A DNA stretch of 64,000 nt from Lophius americanus. Taxonomy: Eukaryota > Chordata > Actinopteri > Lophiiformes > Lophiidae. The notes under the pieces are model-generated. The model did not search any database. It was not told the origin of the DNA and saw only the letters and a program-made list of their open reading frames with translations. Both the position numbers and the translations under genes were made by a program. Shown here one piece after another: positions 25,757-39,771 of the stretch. The stretch spans positions 15,030,501 through 15,094,500 of the forward strand of contig JBBDHG010000009.1 in assembly GCA_037951165.1 (NCBI GenBank), written 5' to 3'. How positions within the stretch are numbered: position 1 is the stretch's first letter; each line of letters starts with the position of its first letter.

Positions 25757-28000
25757 TAATAACAGATGGGATTCCTCAAACTCGAAGCTTTTAGTAATGA
25801 TCATTTCATTTCTCGAAGCAGCCGATGCAGACTGACTGAATGCAGAGACCTTGATAATGATACTGGACAATGAACTGGGAGCTACATTCAATGCTGCCAC
25901 TGTGTTTCTATTCTGTCCTCAGATTCAGCTGCTGAGTGTTTGCTCTCACTCCCTTCAGCCCGGTTGACACAGCAGCGCTACTTTTACAATAATTCTTTGT
26001 CACTGCACAGAGACAAAGGGATGCCTCCCATTTATCGGCTGTAACGTCAGCTCCTTCCACAGAATCGACACTCTAAATGTAGAACGCTGAACAGAGTTAG
26101 TAACATTGTCCTCTGGACTGGGGGAAAGGAGTGCCCTCTCCTTGTGGAGAGCTATGAGAACAAAAGACCAGCACATTAATAATAAGAATAAGTTAATGAT
26201 GTCAAGAAAGATTGAGAATCTGCTTCTGGCCTACGACCAGCCAAACCTCAGAGCAATGTCATTAAATGATATCATGTAAATCAGACATAAGCTAAAGCAT
26301 TTAAACTCATTTCTTCAGTGTTATCGCCACTTTATGGCCACTGTTAAACTTGTGATCATGTTTTAAGATGAAAGGAGGTGAGAGAGGAGGAGGAGATCTG
26401 TTTGGAGGTACTCAGAATGATTATTTATGATTGTTTGGCATGAATATTTCCAAAGATATGTCCTTGGTGATATGATAATTCATGCAACATGACATGCATG
26501 AGAGGAGAACAGGTGTTTTAATCCCCAGTTGAAGCTGCATAGTCAGTGATGATTCCCCACTCAACATATTTGTGTTAATCCACGAAGGAGGATTTTATTT
26601 CAACTGTCTGACATCTGGCACTGCATGCTGGTTTCGGCCTAATCTCTTTCCATAAATATTTTAATTCAAATGTGTACCTGGATTTTCTACACATATTTGA
26701 GGCCCTCTTTGTAAAATGTGGCCCCCTTATTGAGGAAAACCTAGCTATAACCCTGGGGACTGGGGTTCCTGTAATAACCAGCAGCTGAGAATTCATTTTG
26801 AAAATCAATAACGGGTTTCATTGCATTGCATGTGCTTATGTGAGTGTCCAGGCTCTGATACACACTTCCCTGAGATTGTTACGTCATCAGACAAACTCAT
26901 GGCAAAAAACAAGATGTCAAGTTAAATTGATGAATGATAAAATGTGTAGAAACACACGGATCATGTTTAGGTTTCTTCGAATGTTCAGTTCATCCTGACA
27001 AATTCTTTCAATTAAGTGACACTGCTGAGTTGAGTCCAGATTGCTGGAAGGTATCACAGAGGGGGTAATGCTGGTTGTGGTTCTGTGGTGCTGATGACCC
27101 CAGACCCCCTGTCCTAAACACTGCACGCACAGTTGCTGCTCCCTCTGCAGGGCAAACCCCTCCACTGCATCCGGTTTGGTGAACAACATCGCCGAAAAGA
27201 AATTTATACAGAAAATCATAAATCAGGGAGTTAATCATCGCAACATTCAGAATATATATAGATATATATCTATATATCTATAAAAATTTTAATTTAAAGT
27301 TATTTTTTCTTTACACTTGACATTGTTTGAATTGAAATATTTGAATATATAAAAGATTTTTCTTTACATCTTTTAATTTAAATCAAGTACAATTCCAAAC
27401 TCTACTAGGTGCAATGTATAACTCAGTTTTTGTATGATTTCAGCAGTGATTTATTAGTGATCACATTGTAATAGGATAGTCTCACACAGCTGTAATAAGA
27501 CTGGGGCAGTTTTCTTCATCAAAAACAGTTTTATTTTCCAATTTCATTCCAAACATGTTTTACTGGTCATGTGATAAGTATTTTTCCTGTCAACATAAAA
27601 GCCCCTTTTAAATATGTATAACCTGCTTTTATTGAAATTAGGATAAAGAAATTGTTGCTATGGAAACATCATGCAACATGTCAGTTGTTGATGTCAAGCA
27701 TTATAAAACAAGTCCATTTCTGATGATTCAACTTGGTAGAATTTCTTATCAGACTCTTCCTGCCGACATCTTTTCTCCACAGCAGTTCCAGCAAGGATTT
27801 TGAAACACAGCTGATGACATCCTGACATGCACCAGTGGACATTATGCAACTATTTCCAGGTGAAACCCCTCATGATGAGTCATCATCATATATAAAATAT
27901 TCCAAACGCCCTTTTCAACTCTTCCCTATTAATAGTCTGTATAATACCACAGACAGGGAATAGCCAAAGAGAGAGCACAATATTCTAGACAGTAAACAGG
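25757..28000. other. Intergenic region between aqp9 and the adam10 3' end
   Basis: AT-rich, with no exon carrying recognisable homology on either strand. A short AT palindrome lies near 27255-27285 (atatagatatatatctata). The lipase gene lipc occupies this position in mammals; none of its exons was recognised. Confidence 0.5.
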
Positions 28001-30538
28001 GGTCTATTTTATTTTGAACGAGTCTTTTAATTAATGCATTTCAAGAACTCCAAAAATTACATCTCTTTGCACAATACAATTTGAAATCTTTTTTTTTTGT
28101 TTTTTGTAAAAATGTTCAAAGTGAACAAAAATTTCCGATACTGTATAAAACACAGTGAACATTAAAATCAGACAGTAGTATTACTTTTTAATCTTGTGTT
28201 CTTTCGGCCTACATCACCTACGACATTTCAACTCAATTTGGACATTTTTCAGTGCACATTTACCTAAAAACTTTTTTTATTTTTTTTATACCAAGACTAG
28301 GAAATCAAAAAGAAAGAAAAATTTACAGGCATTATTCTTCAGCTCTTCTACCCAAACCATGCCACAGAATAACGAAGACAAAAATGAGAAATGTGTGATT
28401 AACTCCATCGCCCAGAGTTGTTTTTTCCACCGATGAGGATGGAAAAAAAAGAATCAGAAGCAAATTCAGTCTCAACTAGCACATAGAAGAACATAAATAA
28501 CTTAGAGGAAAGGAAAGTCTGTCACACATGAACATCTTTGAACGACTGGAATTAGAATACAAAAACTCAAATAGGGATGTATCAAAATGTGATTCTCAGT
28601 TTCAAATGAAATGCAAATTTCCGTAGTACTGTACAAGTTTACATGTAAATCCTTCAGGCCTCAAAAGGTGTGATCCGGCCTGGAAGAAGAAATTTAAAAA
28701 GAGCTCCATATTGTACAGACACGAGAAGTCACAGCGACCGCTGGCGTAGTGAAATCAACTCTGAAGTGCGAGACACATTAATTTAAAGTCCCCTCTAGAA
28801 CACCTGGGATTATTACAACCAGGACAGTGATGTAAGATACCAGCTGTGATTAGTACTGCATGCACTTAGAAATAATGTCAGGAGAAAATAAAGACAGATG
28901 GAAGGAAAATGTCCGTTGCAACTTCTTTGTGCCCTTTGCATGACGAATCTTCAAATCTTTCTGGTCAGTGTTGTCAATTTGCAAGAAAACACCTGAGGTC
29001 AACAATCTCCTTCATCTCTCTAATTAACATGACTGCAGACATTTATAGGTGCGTGGTCCTGTGCATAAAAATCAGCCGCGTTAAGTTTTATGGCACACTG
29101 ACGCTGGCACTCATGAGCTCTTATGGGCCTTCAGTCCAGAGAGAAATGTGACCAGGTGAGTTTTAATCACAAATCTGCTTGTCTTATGTCACACTGAGGA
29201 ATGTGCGAATACTTTGACGATACTGCTGCGTGACCTCCTTCCGTTTAAGACTAGTGTCAATAGCTGTCAAAGGAAATAGTGTTGAGTGTCATACAAACAT
29301 TACAGACGTTGGTCAATTAATAGTCACATTTAATAACTGTGTCTGCATGCCCACATTGAAAAGTTCTTAGAGACTCACTATCATTAGAATAATAGAAGGA
29401 TTTAATTTTACAATTATTTTTTTTGTTCATCCACACCGGAGTCCTTTTTTAAATTTATTTCCACACTCATGTAAACTGACTGCAACATGAGACACACTCA
29501 CATCCTAAACTAAGCCACAGCCGACTTCACATTCCCTCGCCTTCAAATCTGAAAAGGTAGAATCTTCATCCGCCTCGATTAGTGGTTTTCGTTCTTTAGA
29601 ATCAAAAGCAGTCCAGAAAAGACAATAAAAGGTGTCCCAAACTAGGTGATCTTTTTCCCTGTCTGTCTCCGCAGCTCTTCATCTCATCTAGCTTGTTACA
29701 CAACATGATGTTAGCAAGACAATTAAAAAAAATTAAAAAGGGGATCCTGAACAAAGAAGGCCTTAAAAGTGGGATATGGTGACCTTGTTGTTCAAAACTT
29801 TAGCAACCTATCGAGCGTGAGAGAGAGCCACCTGATTGGATGACTGCTCAGAGGACCTGATGGCAGCAAATCCTCACAGCAACGTCCAAGGATCTCCTCA
29901 CAACCATCATTCCTTCAGTTATGTGTTAAGAGTCCTGAGAGCACTAACCAAAGAAATAAAAGAAAGAAAGTGAAGAATTACACATTTACAGTAGCAGAAA
30001 TAGTTTGTTTTCACTTATGATACACTAAATATGTACAATCACATGCAGAGGACTGTCTGCACCAAAGACCGGAGCCTGTGTCTTTTGCCAGTTTGACATG
30101 TGTAAATCACAAAAGTGCCGCAAATCCCCGAGTGTCTCTCGATCCCGGCCAGGATGGCGAAAAGAAAAGCACAGAACAATTCACCAGCAGCCACGGGTGT
30201 GCAACTCAGGAGGACGTTGCACTAGAACCAAAAACACTTCACAGAATGGACTAAAGCTACACATGATTCCCTAACTCCTTGGCACTCCTTACAAAAGAAA
30301 AAAAAGGTGGAGAGAAATGCGAGATCACACTGCATTGGATATGGCTGATGGTTAAGTCCACTCCACAAAGAGCCAATAGAAGTTCCTAAGTGGGGTTTAT
30401 GTCTCTATTGTCTGTAGATGGAGGATATGATGACAAGTAACAACCATTTCATTTCTTTGGATGGAGTGACGCTTTTGTTTCCCACTGTAGGCACAAGGAG
30501 GAGCCAAGGCATTGGGGGCGGGGGCAGGAAGCAGGGCC
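28000..30538 (-). other. adam10: Probable 3' UTR of adam10
   Basis: Downstream of the adam10 stop on the minus strand there is no other gene for 2.5 kb. A minus-strand AATAAA (tttatt at 28008-28013 on +) is a plausible poly(A) signal. A long 3' UTR is normal for this gene, but the end is inferred. Confidence 0.4.
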
Positions 30539-33500
30539 TCAGCGTCTCATCTGGCCCATCTGATAGTTCTCTCGGGGCTGACGGTGGTGTCTCTGGGGCT
30601 GTGCCTGACGCTGGGGCTGCCTCTGGGGTTGCCGGCCACCGCCATGACCGCCATGGCCGTGCTGGTGGGAGTGTGGGTGCTGAGATTGGTGCTGCACCTG
30701 GGAGTTAGCTTGCTGCTGCGCTCGCCGCCTCTTCAAAGTGCCTGTTAGGAGAAAGGCCGTCAATTGAGCTTTTTACAAGACAAACAGACTGTAAGCTTCA
30801 TATCCAACAAAACGCCACCTCATTATTTTAGGCAGTTGGTGCCAGCACTACAACAACAACAGTCTAGCTTACTGCACATCACACCGGGAGAGAAGAATCG
30901 TAGAAAACTGAGGTGGCAGTCTGCTTTTGGCACCTAAAAGCCCTTGTGAAATTTCATCAAATGCTGTCCAGTGGATTCTGAGATGTGATACTATGCTGTC
31001 CTATATTTGAGCACATTTAGGGGCCAAGATTAATCCAATGTAGCCCATTTGGCTGGAGCCTAAAAAGAGCATGAATAATAAATCATGTCAGAATTACAGA
31101 AGTTTTGTTTTGTTAAAGCCCTACCTTGTTATGAAGGTAGGGGTTCAACAAGAACTAAACGTAGAGATAATTAATTTACTCTTCTAGCCTGTGCAAACAT
31201 GTCAGATTCAGACTCAGATTCATTTCGAGTTGTATTCCCCTGTGTATCTGCATAGATCCATAATTATTTTTTATTACGTTTCTGTCTCTCTATTTGTGTG
31301 AGCAGCCATGCTTTTTCTTGTTGTTGGTAAGAGGATGGATCAGGTTGATGGACTTGTGTGAGAAGGACCATAAACATAATCATTTATTTACAATCTGTTT
31401 ATGAAACTTCTAAGGGAACTCAAGGCAACACTCATTTTAGCATCACTTTCAGTAATCTAATATGGTATGTTAAAGTGAAGAAATAACTGACAAGTCATAG
31501 AGTATTAGATCGTACTGCAAAAAATGATACCAAACATCGACATTAATGCTGTACAAAAAGGTATAGAGTCGACCCGAACCCTAGTCTGACCACAGATTCC
31601 AGAGGATTAACATACTAATAACCCTAGCTCTACATCATGACTCAGAAATACAAGTATTTTTGAAAAAAGACCATCTCTGGACTCACCTGGAAGTGGTTTG
31701 GGAGGGGGGAGTTTGGGGTTACTGCTCGGGGTATGCACACTGCATATCTTAATGAAGCCAGCCATGAGCATGATGAGGGCAATACCCATCAGTAACACTG
31801 CCCACCAATGGGCCTAAAGAGGAACATGAAGCACAATCAACCACAATCAACATCGAAACACTCCATAATTAATCTAATCATACAGTCAGAAACAAGTGAT
31901 GCTTACCACAATCCACTCTGCTATGTTCTCATAGAGCTCTGGGTTGAAGATGGCTTTCTTCAGTCTGGCCAGTGGTCCATCCGCATCCACCAGACGGCAC
32001 TTCATGAACACGTCACAGTAGCCCTTGAAGTCATTGCAGGGCGAGCCTGCCGGCAGAGTGGTCACTTTCTTATTGAAGAAGCGAGCCAGATGCTCTGATC
32101 CTGTGCTGCTGCAAGAGCTTGGATTCACTGTGGAAATCAATCACAGACGATCAGCACAATTCAAACGCGAAACCAAAATCTCTTGTGAATCTTATTGAAC
32201 AAATAATCGTTTGTAAGGTGTGGGAATGATGATAAAATGACTAACTCTTGTCCATGCAGCACACGTGGCAAAGCTCAGTCTCGTCCTTGCCATCTTGACT
32301 GGCACATGTGCACGCCTCGAGTCCGTACTTTGCACAGATGGAGCCGGAACAGCCCTGAAGGGGAGGAGGCCGAAGACCGGAGAGCTCAGACGCTGACTTG
32401 TATGAATAAACAGTTACAATAACAACCAGTTCTTCCAGGTGTGAAGTTTTCAGCCGCTTACCCCATTGAGGCAGACTTGAGTCTCTCCGTGGCAGGCGGT
32501 GAAGTTGGCCTTGGGCTCAGATGTGGGGCACTGGGCACTGACTCCATTACACATGCCCTGGTGAGCACACTCCGACTCCTCTCTGCACTTCTCATTACGG
32601 CCCTTGTAGTTGCACTCAGCAGTACAACAAGGACCCTGGCTAGGACTGGTGGGAAAAGAGTAACATCACAAATCATCTGGCAGATCTGCACGATTATGGA
32701 CAAAGTGATAGTCCTGTTTATGTTCATTAATTCAATATTAAGATATTTGATTAATTGTTGATTTAAGTAACCGTTTCCTCTTAAATGTTATTTTGCAGAC
32801 AGTGCTGATTATTTAAATAATTACTCATCCTTTTGTCCTGTCTGTTGGCCTCTACTTAGTGTTTATTGAAAACATATCTCTGGCACAGACACAGCTCTAC
32901 TGCAATCCTTGTTAATGATCTGCTCTTGCTTAAAATCACTTGGCTTAAATCTAAAGTACTACCAAACAAAGGATAATGTTCGAGGGACGAGCTCTTTGCC
33001 TTCTGCTCCTCCGAAAATGTATTTCTATTTTGCAGTGTCTGCTGACTTTTTTTTTTTAGTAGTGATTAGACATTAATGTTGCTCATAGGCGGCCATATTC
33101 ACAAAACACCCTGAGCCTATAACTAGCTCATAACTCTGAACTTTAGGACTCCAACCATTTTAGGGTATGAGTATTTCACAAAGCATTCTGGCCCTAAAAG
33201 TAGCTCCTAATGCCAAGACACGTTAGGAGTGGTCCAGAGGACTTCAAGTCAGAGTAAATCACTGACTATCTTAAAATGGCAGCTACCCGGAATCAGCATC
33301 AGGATTATTGCGGGCATCCAATGTCCCACCAGTTCAAAGTTAGTCTTCCTAGAGTCTGTTACTCAATCAATAGCTTTTATTCCATTTGTGGAATCGTTCA
33401 GGTTAAGAGTTCACACAAGTTCTGATTATGTTACTATGAGCTGCTTTGGGATCGGTTCAAAGGGAAAACTCTTTGCTAGGAAGTTTTTGTGCAACTTTGG

Positions 33501-36500
33501 AGTGGTCCTCCTAGTAGAAAGATAAAATGCTTTCTGAATATTGCCCTTGGACTGCATCATGGAAATTTCTGTACAGGGAACAGATGTAATTTGTCAAACA
33601 TGGTTTCAAGAACATTTGATTTGCTTTGCAGTGGATCATTTTATGGGCAGAGCACAACATGCATTTTCTACGTAAATGTTGCTCCATCGTGTCCATTAAT
33701 TTAAGGGAAGCAAAAATCTTGATTGAGATTAACATTTGATTAACGGCACAGCCCTGAACCTACCTGCAGACTTTGTTTGGCTTTAATTTGCACTTCTTGT
33801 TGTCAGGCTGGTTGGCGTCGTAGCAGCACAGGTCCCTGCACTGATCACTGTAGCCACAGTCACACTCCTCACCTGGCTCCACCAGGCCGTTACCACAGAT
33901 GGGCTGGCCAGACTCTGTTTGGAAAATTAAGATTGAGTTCATTCCACAAAAATTGAAACACATCATGTTTATAAACCATAATACTCTTGACTTCTTGTAC
34001 TGGGGGCCAAAAGCGCATTAGAACTACGACAAGCCAAAACAAACCAAATATTGCTCTGAAGAAAATGAATTGCTGCAATAAAGCGGGAAATCAAGCATAA
34101 TGTACAAGAGGAGCCAGATCCTTCAGAGACCCCAAGGCAACATTACACTGTAGCAGAGTTGAACATACCGACAAAACAGTTGCTCCTCTTTTTCTCCAGC
34201 ACTTGGCTGATGTTGCGCATGCTGCAGATGGAGAACTTATTGTTGTTGAGCTTGTCTCCTGATGTGGCTCTAGCATACATGATATAATTGCCCTTCTCCT
34301 TCTTGTCTTGGCTCTTGGATTCGCCTGGGGTGCATTCAGACCCAGAGTCATGCTGAGAAAAAAAAGGGGGGATCAAATGTTTAAATGAGAATGGACAAAC
34401 TGCACCGAGGTTTTAATTACTATCCCTGCATTTAAATCCGACATGTCTTAGACACTCACCGGGGAGCCAAAGTTATGTCCTACTTCATGTGCAAAAGTGA
34501 TATGGGAGACTTTTGGCGGTACGTGGGAAGCATAGTTCTGTACAGTGATTATGCCAGTGTTCAGAGACTTCTTTTTTCCATCCGAGTACAGCTTGCTCTT
34601 TTCACAGATGCCTCCGGAGCTCCCTGGGAATGAAAAGTACAAACTGGATTAAACCTTTAAAACTACATCGATGAAACAGGAAGGATTACGCTTGCAGAAC
34701 AGGGAGGATCTGATTAAATCGAGTATTGGTCCACGGCATGTGCCAGCCTCCTTCAAATCTGTACGAGACAAACTTTATCAAAATATTGACAGTACATGTT
34801 AATTTTAAGTTTCATTTGTCATAACTGACAGGAGACACACAACATCCCACAGTAATTAATGATTTCTGCAGTGCAATGTTTTCTGAGAACTGAGAACACC
34901 CTCGTTGTTGTTTTCTAACATCAGTACCAGAGAGCAACCAAACCACTGGGAATCATCACATCTGCATATTGTATGAGCTGATATTTGAAACTGCTGTGGG
35001 TTTTTCATAAAATTCTGAATAAATCAGCATTTGAAATCCCAAACAACACTGACACTTTTCCTGTTTTAGCTGCAATGTACAGATAGTTCACAATTAAGGG
35101 ATATGGTAAATAACACACATGCTTTCTTAGAATAAACTGTTAATACGGACATTTTTTAAAACCATGATTGGGAGTTCCTGATGAAAATGTGCCAACATCT
35201 TGATAGAAAGAATAGCTTGTATTTCTAAAAATGTCAGAACCTGTTTGTCACAAATACATTCACGTCTTGCGTAAGAAACAGGACAGATTTTTTGCACTTG
35301 CCGATCACAAACGACAAATTGATTCTAGATTAGTACCTGAGGGGGCTCCAACCCAGGCCAGACCCAAAACCCCATCATCAAAGTCTCGGTCAGTGAAAAC
35401 ATAAGCCAAGCAGTAGTCGTCATGGTTCTGCTCAGAGTTCAGCTCAAGGAACTTTTCCACCCCAATGTTGGCAAAGCGGAATGGGTTGGACCTGTCTCTC
35501 TCATCACTAGTGGTGTTTATCTACACAAGAGGAGGAAGATGAGATCAGATGAAGGGCAGGAACAACTACACAAAACAACAACAAACGACTTGAAAGTTAA
35601 AAGTCAGCAAGAGACATACCCGGATTCTTTTCACCATGAAGCTGATGTTACGAATGCCCATGAAGTCTGTGCCCTGATAGATGGCATCAATGGCTTTCAC
35701 ATGACTGGAGATCTGAAAGAATGAGAAGCACATTCCATCCGTACTGTAGTCAACGGTTGAAGATCAAGAAATTTGTGTGTAGTATAAATGTAGCGAGGTT
35801 AATAATAATAAATTAATTAACTACATCTATGGGGCGACAGCTACACAGTTTTTACAAATAACAGTAACCTTTTGTTGCTGTTTGGCCTTTTATTTACACA
35901 AAATGGCTTTTTGTAGACAAACGGAATCCAAAGTATTCCGAAAATACAAACGGAATCCAAAGTATAATCTTTTGAAAACACTTGGCTTTCCGTCCCTGTA
36001 GATTTCCAAAAATAAAATTCTTAAGATAACTGTGGTGACACTGGCCCACTTTTCACATGGCTATTAGATTTTCAGACTAAAATTCACGGAGAGACAGAAC
36101 AACGACAAAAAAAATGGGGTTTTAGTTTGTGCCAAGAGATGTTTGATGTCCTTATCATTTCTTTTCCTCCAGTGAACTGTAAAGTTGTTGCACCAGTATT
36201 GTGAGCAGCGGAGACAATAAGATCATGTTTTCAGGTTCTGGCCCCACCCTGTCATGTTGAAAAATTTCACCACCAGCTAATAGCCTGGTGAGCATACTAC
36301 GGGCGTTTTACTTGTTTTTCGGATCCATGTGTACGAGAATTGTTTTCAGAACTTTGACAAATGAAGGTTGAGCTTTTTTTGTTCTATCAAAAAAGGAACA
36401 ACTTTTCCTCTTTAGCTTAGACTTTGTAAAGTAAACGCTGCCTTACGCTTAAGACTAGACACCAACCAGTCATTCACGTTATGTTATATGAAGTCAATGT

Positions 36501-37643
36501 GGAGGTGGGTTAAAAATGGCTTCAGAAGAACTCTGTCCTGCCAACAACACTCTTTGTAGTTGTGTTCCTTTGATGAAACATTAAAGAGGATGGTGTGTTG
36601 TTTCCACATTGCAACCAGCCTTTCTTCTTTATATGTGTCCCACCTAGCACCGATAACATCTCTGATTCTACTCACTGCTACTTTTTGTTTTCACTCTGTA
36701 ATCTTACTGAATGACTTCAGAACAGGTTGGGACCAAAGTGAAAAAAAAGTCTATCATGCTTTAATTTTCGGACAGGTGTCATGGCGCCTCAAAGACACGG
36801 TGCTCTTCATTTATTATGTCATATTTCATGACCCGATTGTCGTACATCAACTTCAGGTTCAGGCCCGACAGAAGGAATTTGTCGACTACGACCATCACGC
36901 AATTCTGTTGTCTGACCTCGGCATAAGTGTACTGAGCTGATCCTAAGGATCAAAAATAGGCGCCGGATAAAACTAAGTCATTTGACTTGATTAAATCTGG
37001 GTAAGCAAGTTAGCAGAAATCTACAGCCTTGCTTAGTAATGAAAATTAAAAATCCCTTACCCCTACGCACTTATTTGTAAAGAGCAGCGTAACTTTGTGT
37101 TCCTGCAATTTGAATAACTTCGACAAAGGAATATTTCTTCTTTCTCGCAAAACCCATCACATCACTTTCAGGAGTCGAAACCTTGTAGCAAAAGTTTCTT
37201 TCATTTATATGAATTATTTAAGATGATACATCTTTTGAAAAATAAAGTCTGCAGATTTAAGTAACCTCAATGTGTCCGATAGATAAATGTTAGTAGGTAA
37301 ATGAAAGTAAGGGACTGGACACTGTACCAGCAGATACCCAGTACCCAGGAGCTGTGTAATCATTGGGTAAAATTACCCAATAAATATCACAACATTGTCA
37401 GACTTGTTGAGACAACTGTAGATTTGTTAGTGTCTATTTTGTATGCAGTCAGAAAGTTAACTGAAGGCTTGTAAACACTATATCAGATGAGACATGTTTA
37501 TTTGAATCAAATATGTATTTACAGAGAAGAATTTCACAGGATTTGTTGGACATTGTGAGAAATGTGCTTTTTTCCCCAACTTTATTTATGCTGTCTTTTA
37601 CAATATAAACAGAAAACGTTGAACAAAATGGATCAGCCAAGTC

Positions 37644-37692
<49 letters not shown>

Positions 37693-39715
37693 GAGAGAGA
37701 GAGAGAGAGATGTCTATATATAGTTATGGATATTTATCTATATATATATATATATATATATTAATAAATATTTTTTATGCTTGTATATTTACTTTCACTG
37801 ATGTTAATACCAGAAACAAAAAACCTTTTCCAGCAGCTCTTGAGCATTTCAGAAAGACTGTAAACATGGGGAAAAACTTATCCTAGCTCAGTTCAGAGGT
37901 AATAAAACAATCTTAGTCATCTTTGAGGCTCACTACTTCATATGTTATATCTCATTTGGCAGAGTGTCAATGACGACCTCATTTAACATGTCAAACTATT
38001 TTTAAATAAAATACTAATTTCATCCTAATTTCAGTGGCACCTGAAACTTGCAGTATGCTCCCAGGTCTGGATTTAAAAATGAAAAAGGATTATTGTACAA
38101 GAAACCAGAGAGGTTTTTGTTTTAGTTTTGCCATTTTCCTCCTTCATTAGATGGGCTTACATGGGACACTTTTCTCCTTTCCGAATTAAACCTTTCCAAT
38201 TTCAATGTTGACTTTTGATTTTATCCGACCCGGTGTTTACATTCATCAACTCAACTAATCTGAAACACTTTCAGACATGCGCAGACGATCCACATTCCCA
38301 TTCTTAAGGTTGAGATAATGCTTCTGTGAGCTCGGTGCAGACCGCCAACAAGCGCCCAGAAGAAGAATATGACAAAGAGGGCATGCGCGGAAGTGACTTT
38401 TTGCCCATCTGACCGTCGAAAAGGATAAAATATTTCAAAGTTGCAATGAATAAATCCCTCTCTGAGGCAGACCGTTACTGTTTCGAATTTGCCGTATTTA
38501 AAATGCGTCGCGGCCCTCGGCATGCGCAGATACAACTCAAACAGAAAGCTTTTTGATACAGAATTTACATTCAGCGATTGGCTATCAGAAAGGCTTTCCG
38601 AAAGGATTTTGACTACCTCTTTGCAAAGGAATGAAATATAATTTAGAAATGTTCTTTCCATTCGGAAAGGGGTGTTTACATGCAACACTTTCTTTCCGAT
38701 TAGACGTCTTTTCCAAATCTAATCGGAATTAGGCTGTCCCTGTAAATCCCCCTAGTGTTAGCGTTATGACTCCCTCTTTTACACTGAATAAGAGGTGTTA
38801 TGATTCTAATACCAATTAGTCATTATACTACGAGATGTTAATGTTGGCTATAAATAAACCACTGTGACAAAGACAGACAGATGTCCTATATAATGACTTT
38901 GATATAAAATCCAACAGCACGGCAGTAGCATGGGTTACACATGTGAGTGGGAGAGGCTTACCTGAGCAATGACAGCCTCTCTGGTCTTGTAATAGTTGTA
39001 AAAAAGGTGGTCGGTCTGAATGAAAAGCTGGCAGGTGTTTTTCTCAACCTGGGTCATCCTCTTCTTCCTCAGCAGTACGGGATCGTAGGAGCCTGCTTCA
39101 TTGTGGAGCTCCTATTGCAAGCAGCACCCAAGATGGAGAGGGAGGACGGCAGTTAAATAAAACATATGTAACATATGTATGGCATTTTTAGCCAAATAGT
39201 TGCTAAATTAAACATGCCCGGTATTTTTAGGCTGTGGTTTTACATCAATAGTAAGTGGATGAACCACATATACACTGAAAAACAGATAGTACAGTATAGG
39301 TCAAATAAAAAAATAAAAAAGGAAAAACTTTCATAAAAGCAGACTACATGACCAGTGAAACGAAGCATTATATATATATATATATCAACTTAACTAATAA
39401 TAATTTTTTATTGTATGGTACAATGTAATTGTTTGATTACTACTTGTTTTTTGTCTTTATTATGTTTTTAGCCAGCTATTTCTCTGTTTGTAGCTGCTTT
39501 TCTGTACTTTCATGGTGCGTATGGAACTTCGGCATCTATCCATCTGTAAACTGAATGAGGAGAAGCATTTATAATAACTCCGGCTACCATCTTTGTTCAG
39601 ATTAGAAAAGAGTGGGACAAATTATGTATATGTATGTGTTGACAGTGTCCTCCAGAAATATTGGCATCCTGTCAAAAATGAAGATGCAATTAAATTCTAT
39701 TATTGATTAAGAAAA

Positions 39716-39771
<56 letters not shown>

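Noticed and set aside
26917..27238. Minus-strand frames upstream of the adam10 3' end, considered as a lipase exon
   Set aside because: No lipase motifs and no consistent splice sites.
30418..30748. GC-rich plus-strand frames, one with membrane-like hydrophobic runs
   Set aside because: They are the antisense of the adam10 last exon; the hydrophobicity comes from reading CAG/CAC-rich codons backwards.
37640..37765. CRISPR-like array
   Set aside because: Short simple repeats without spacers, in a vertebrate intron.
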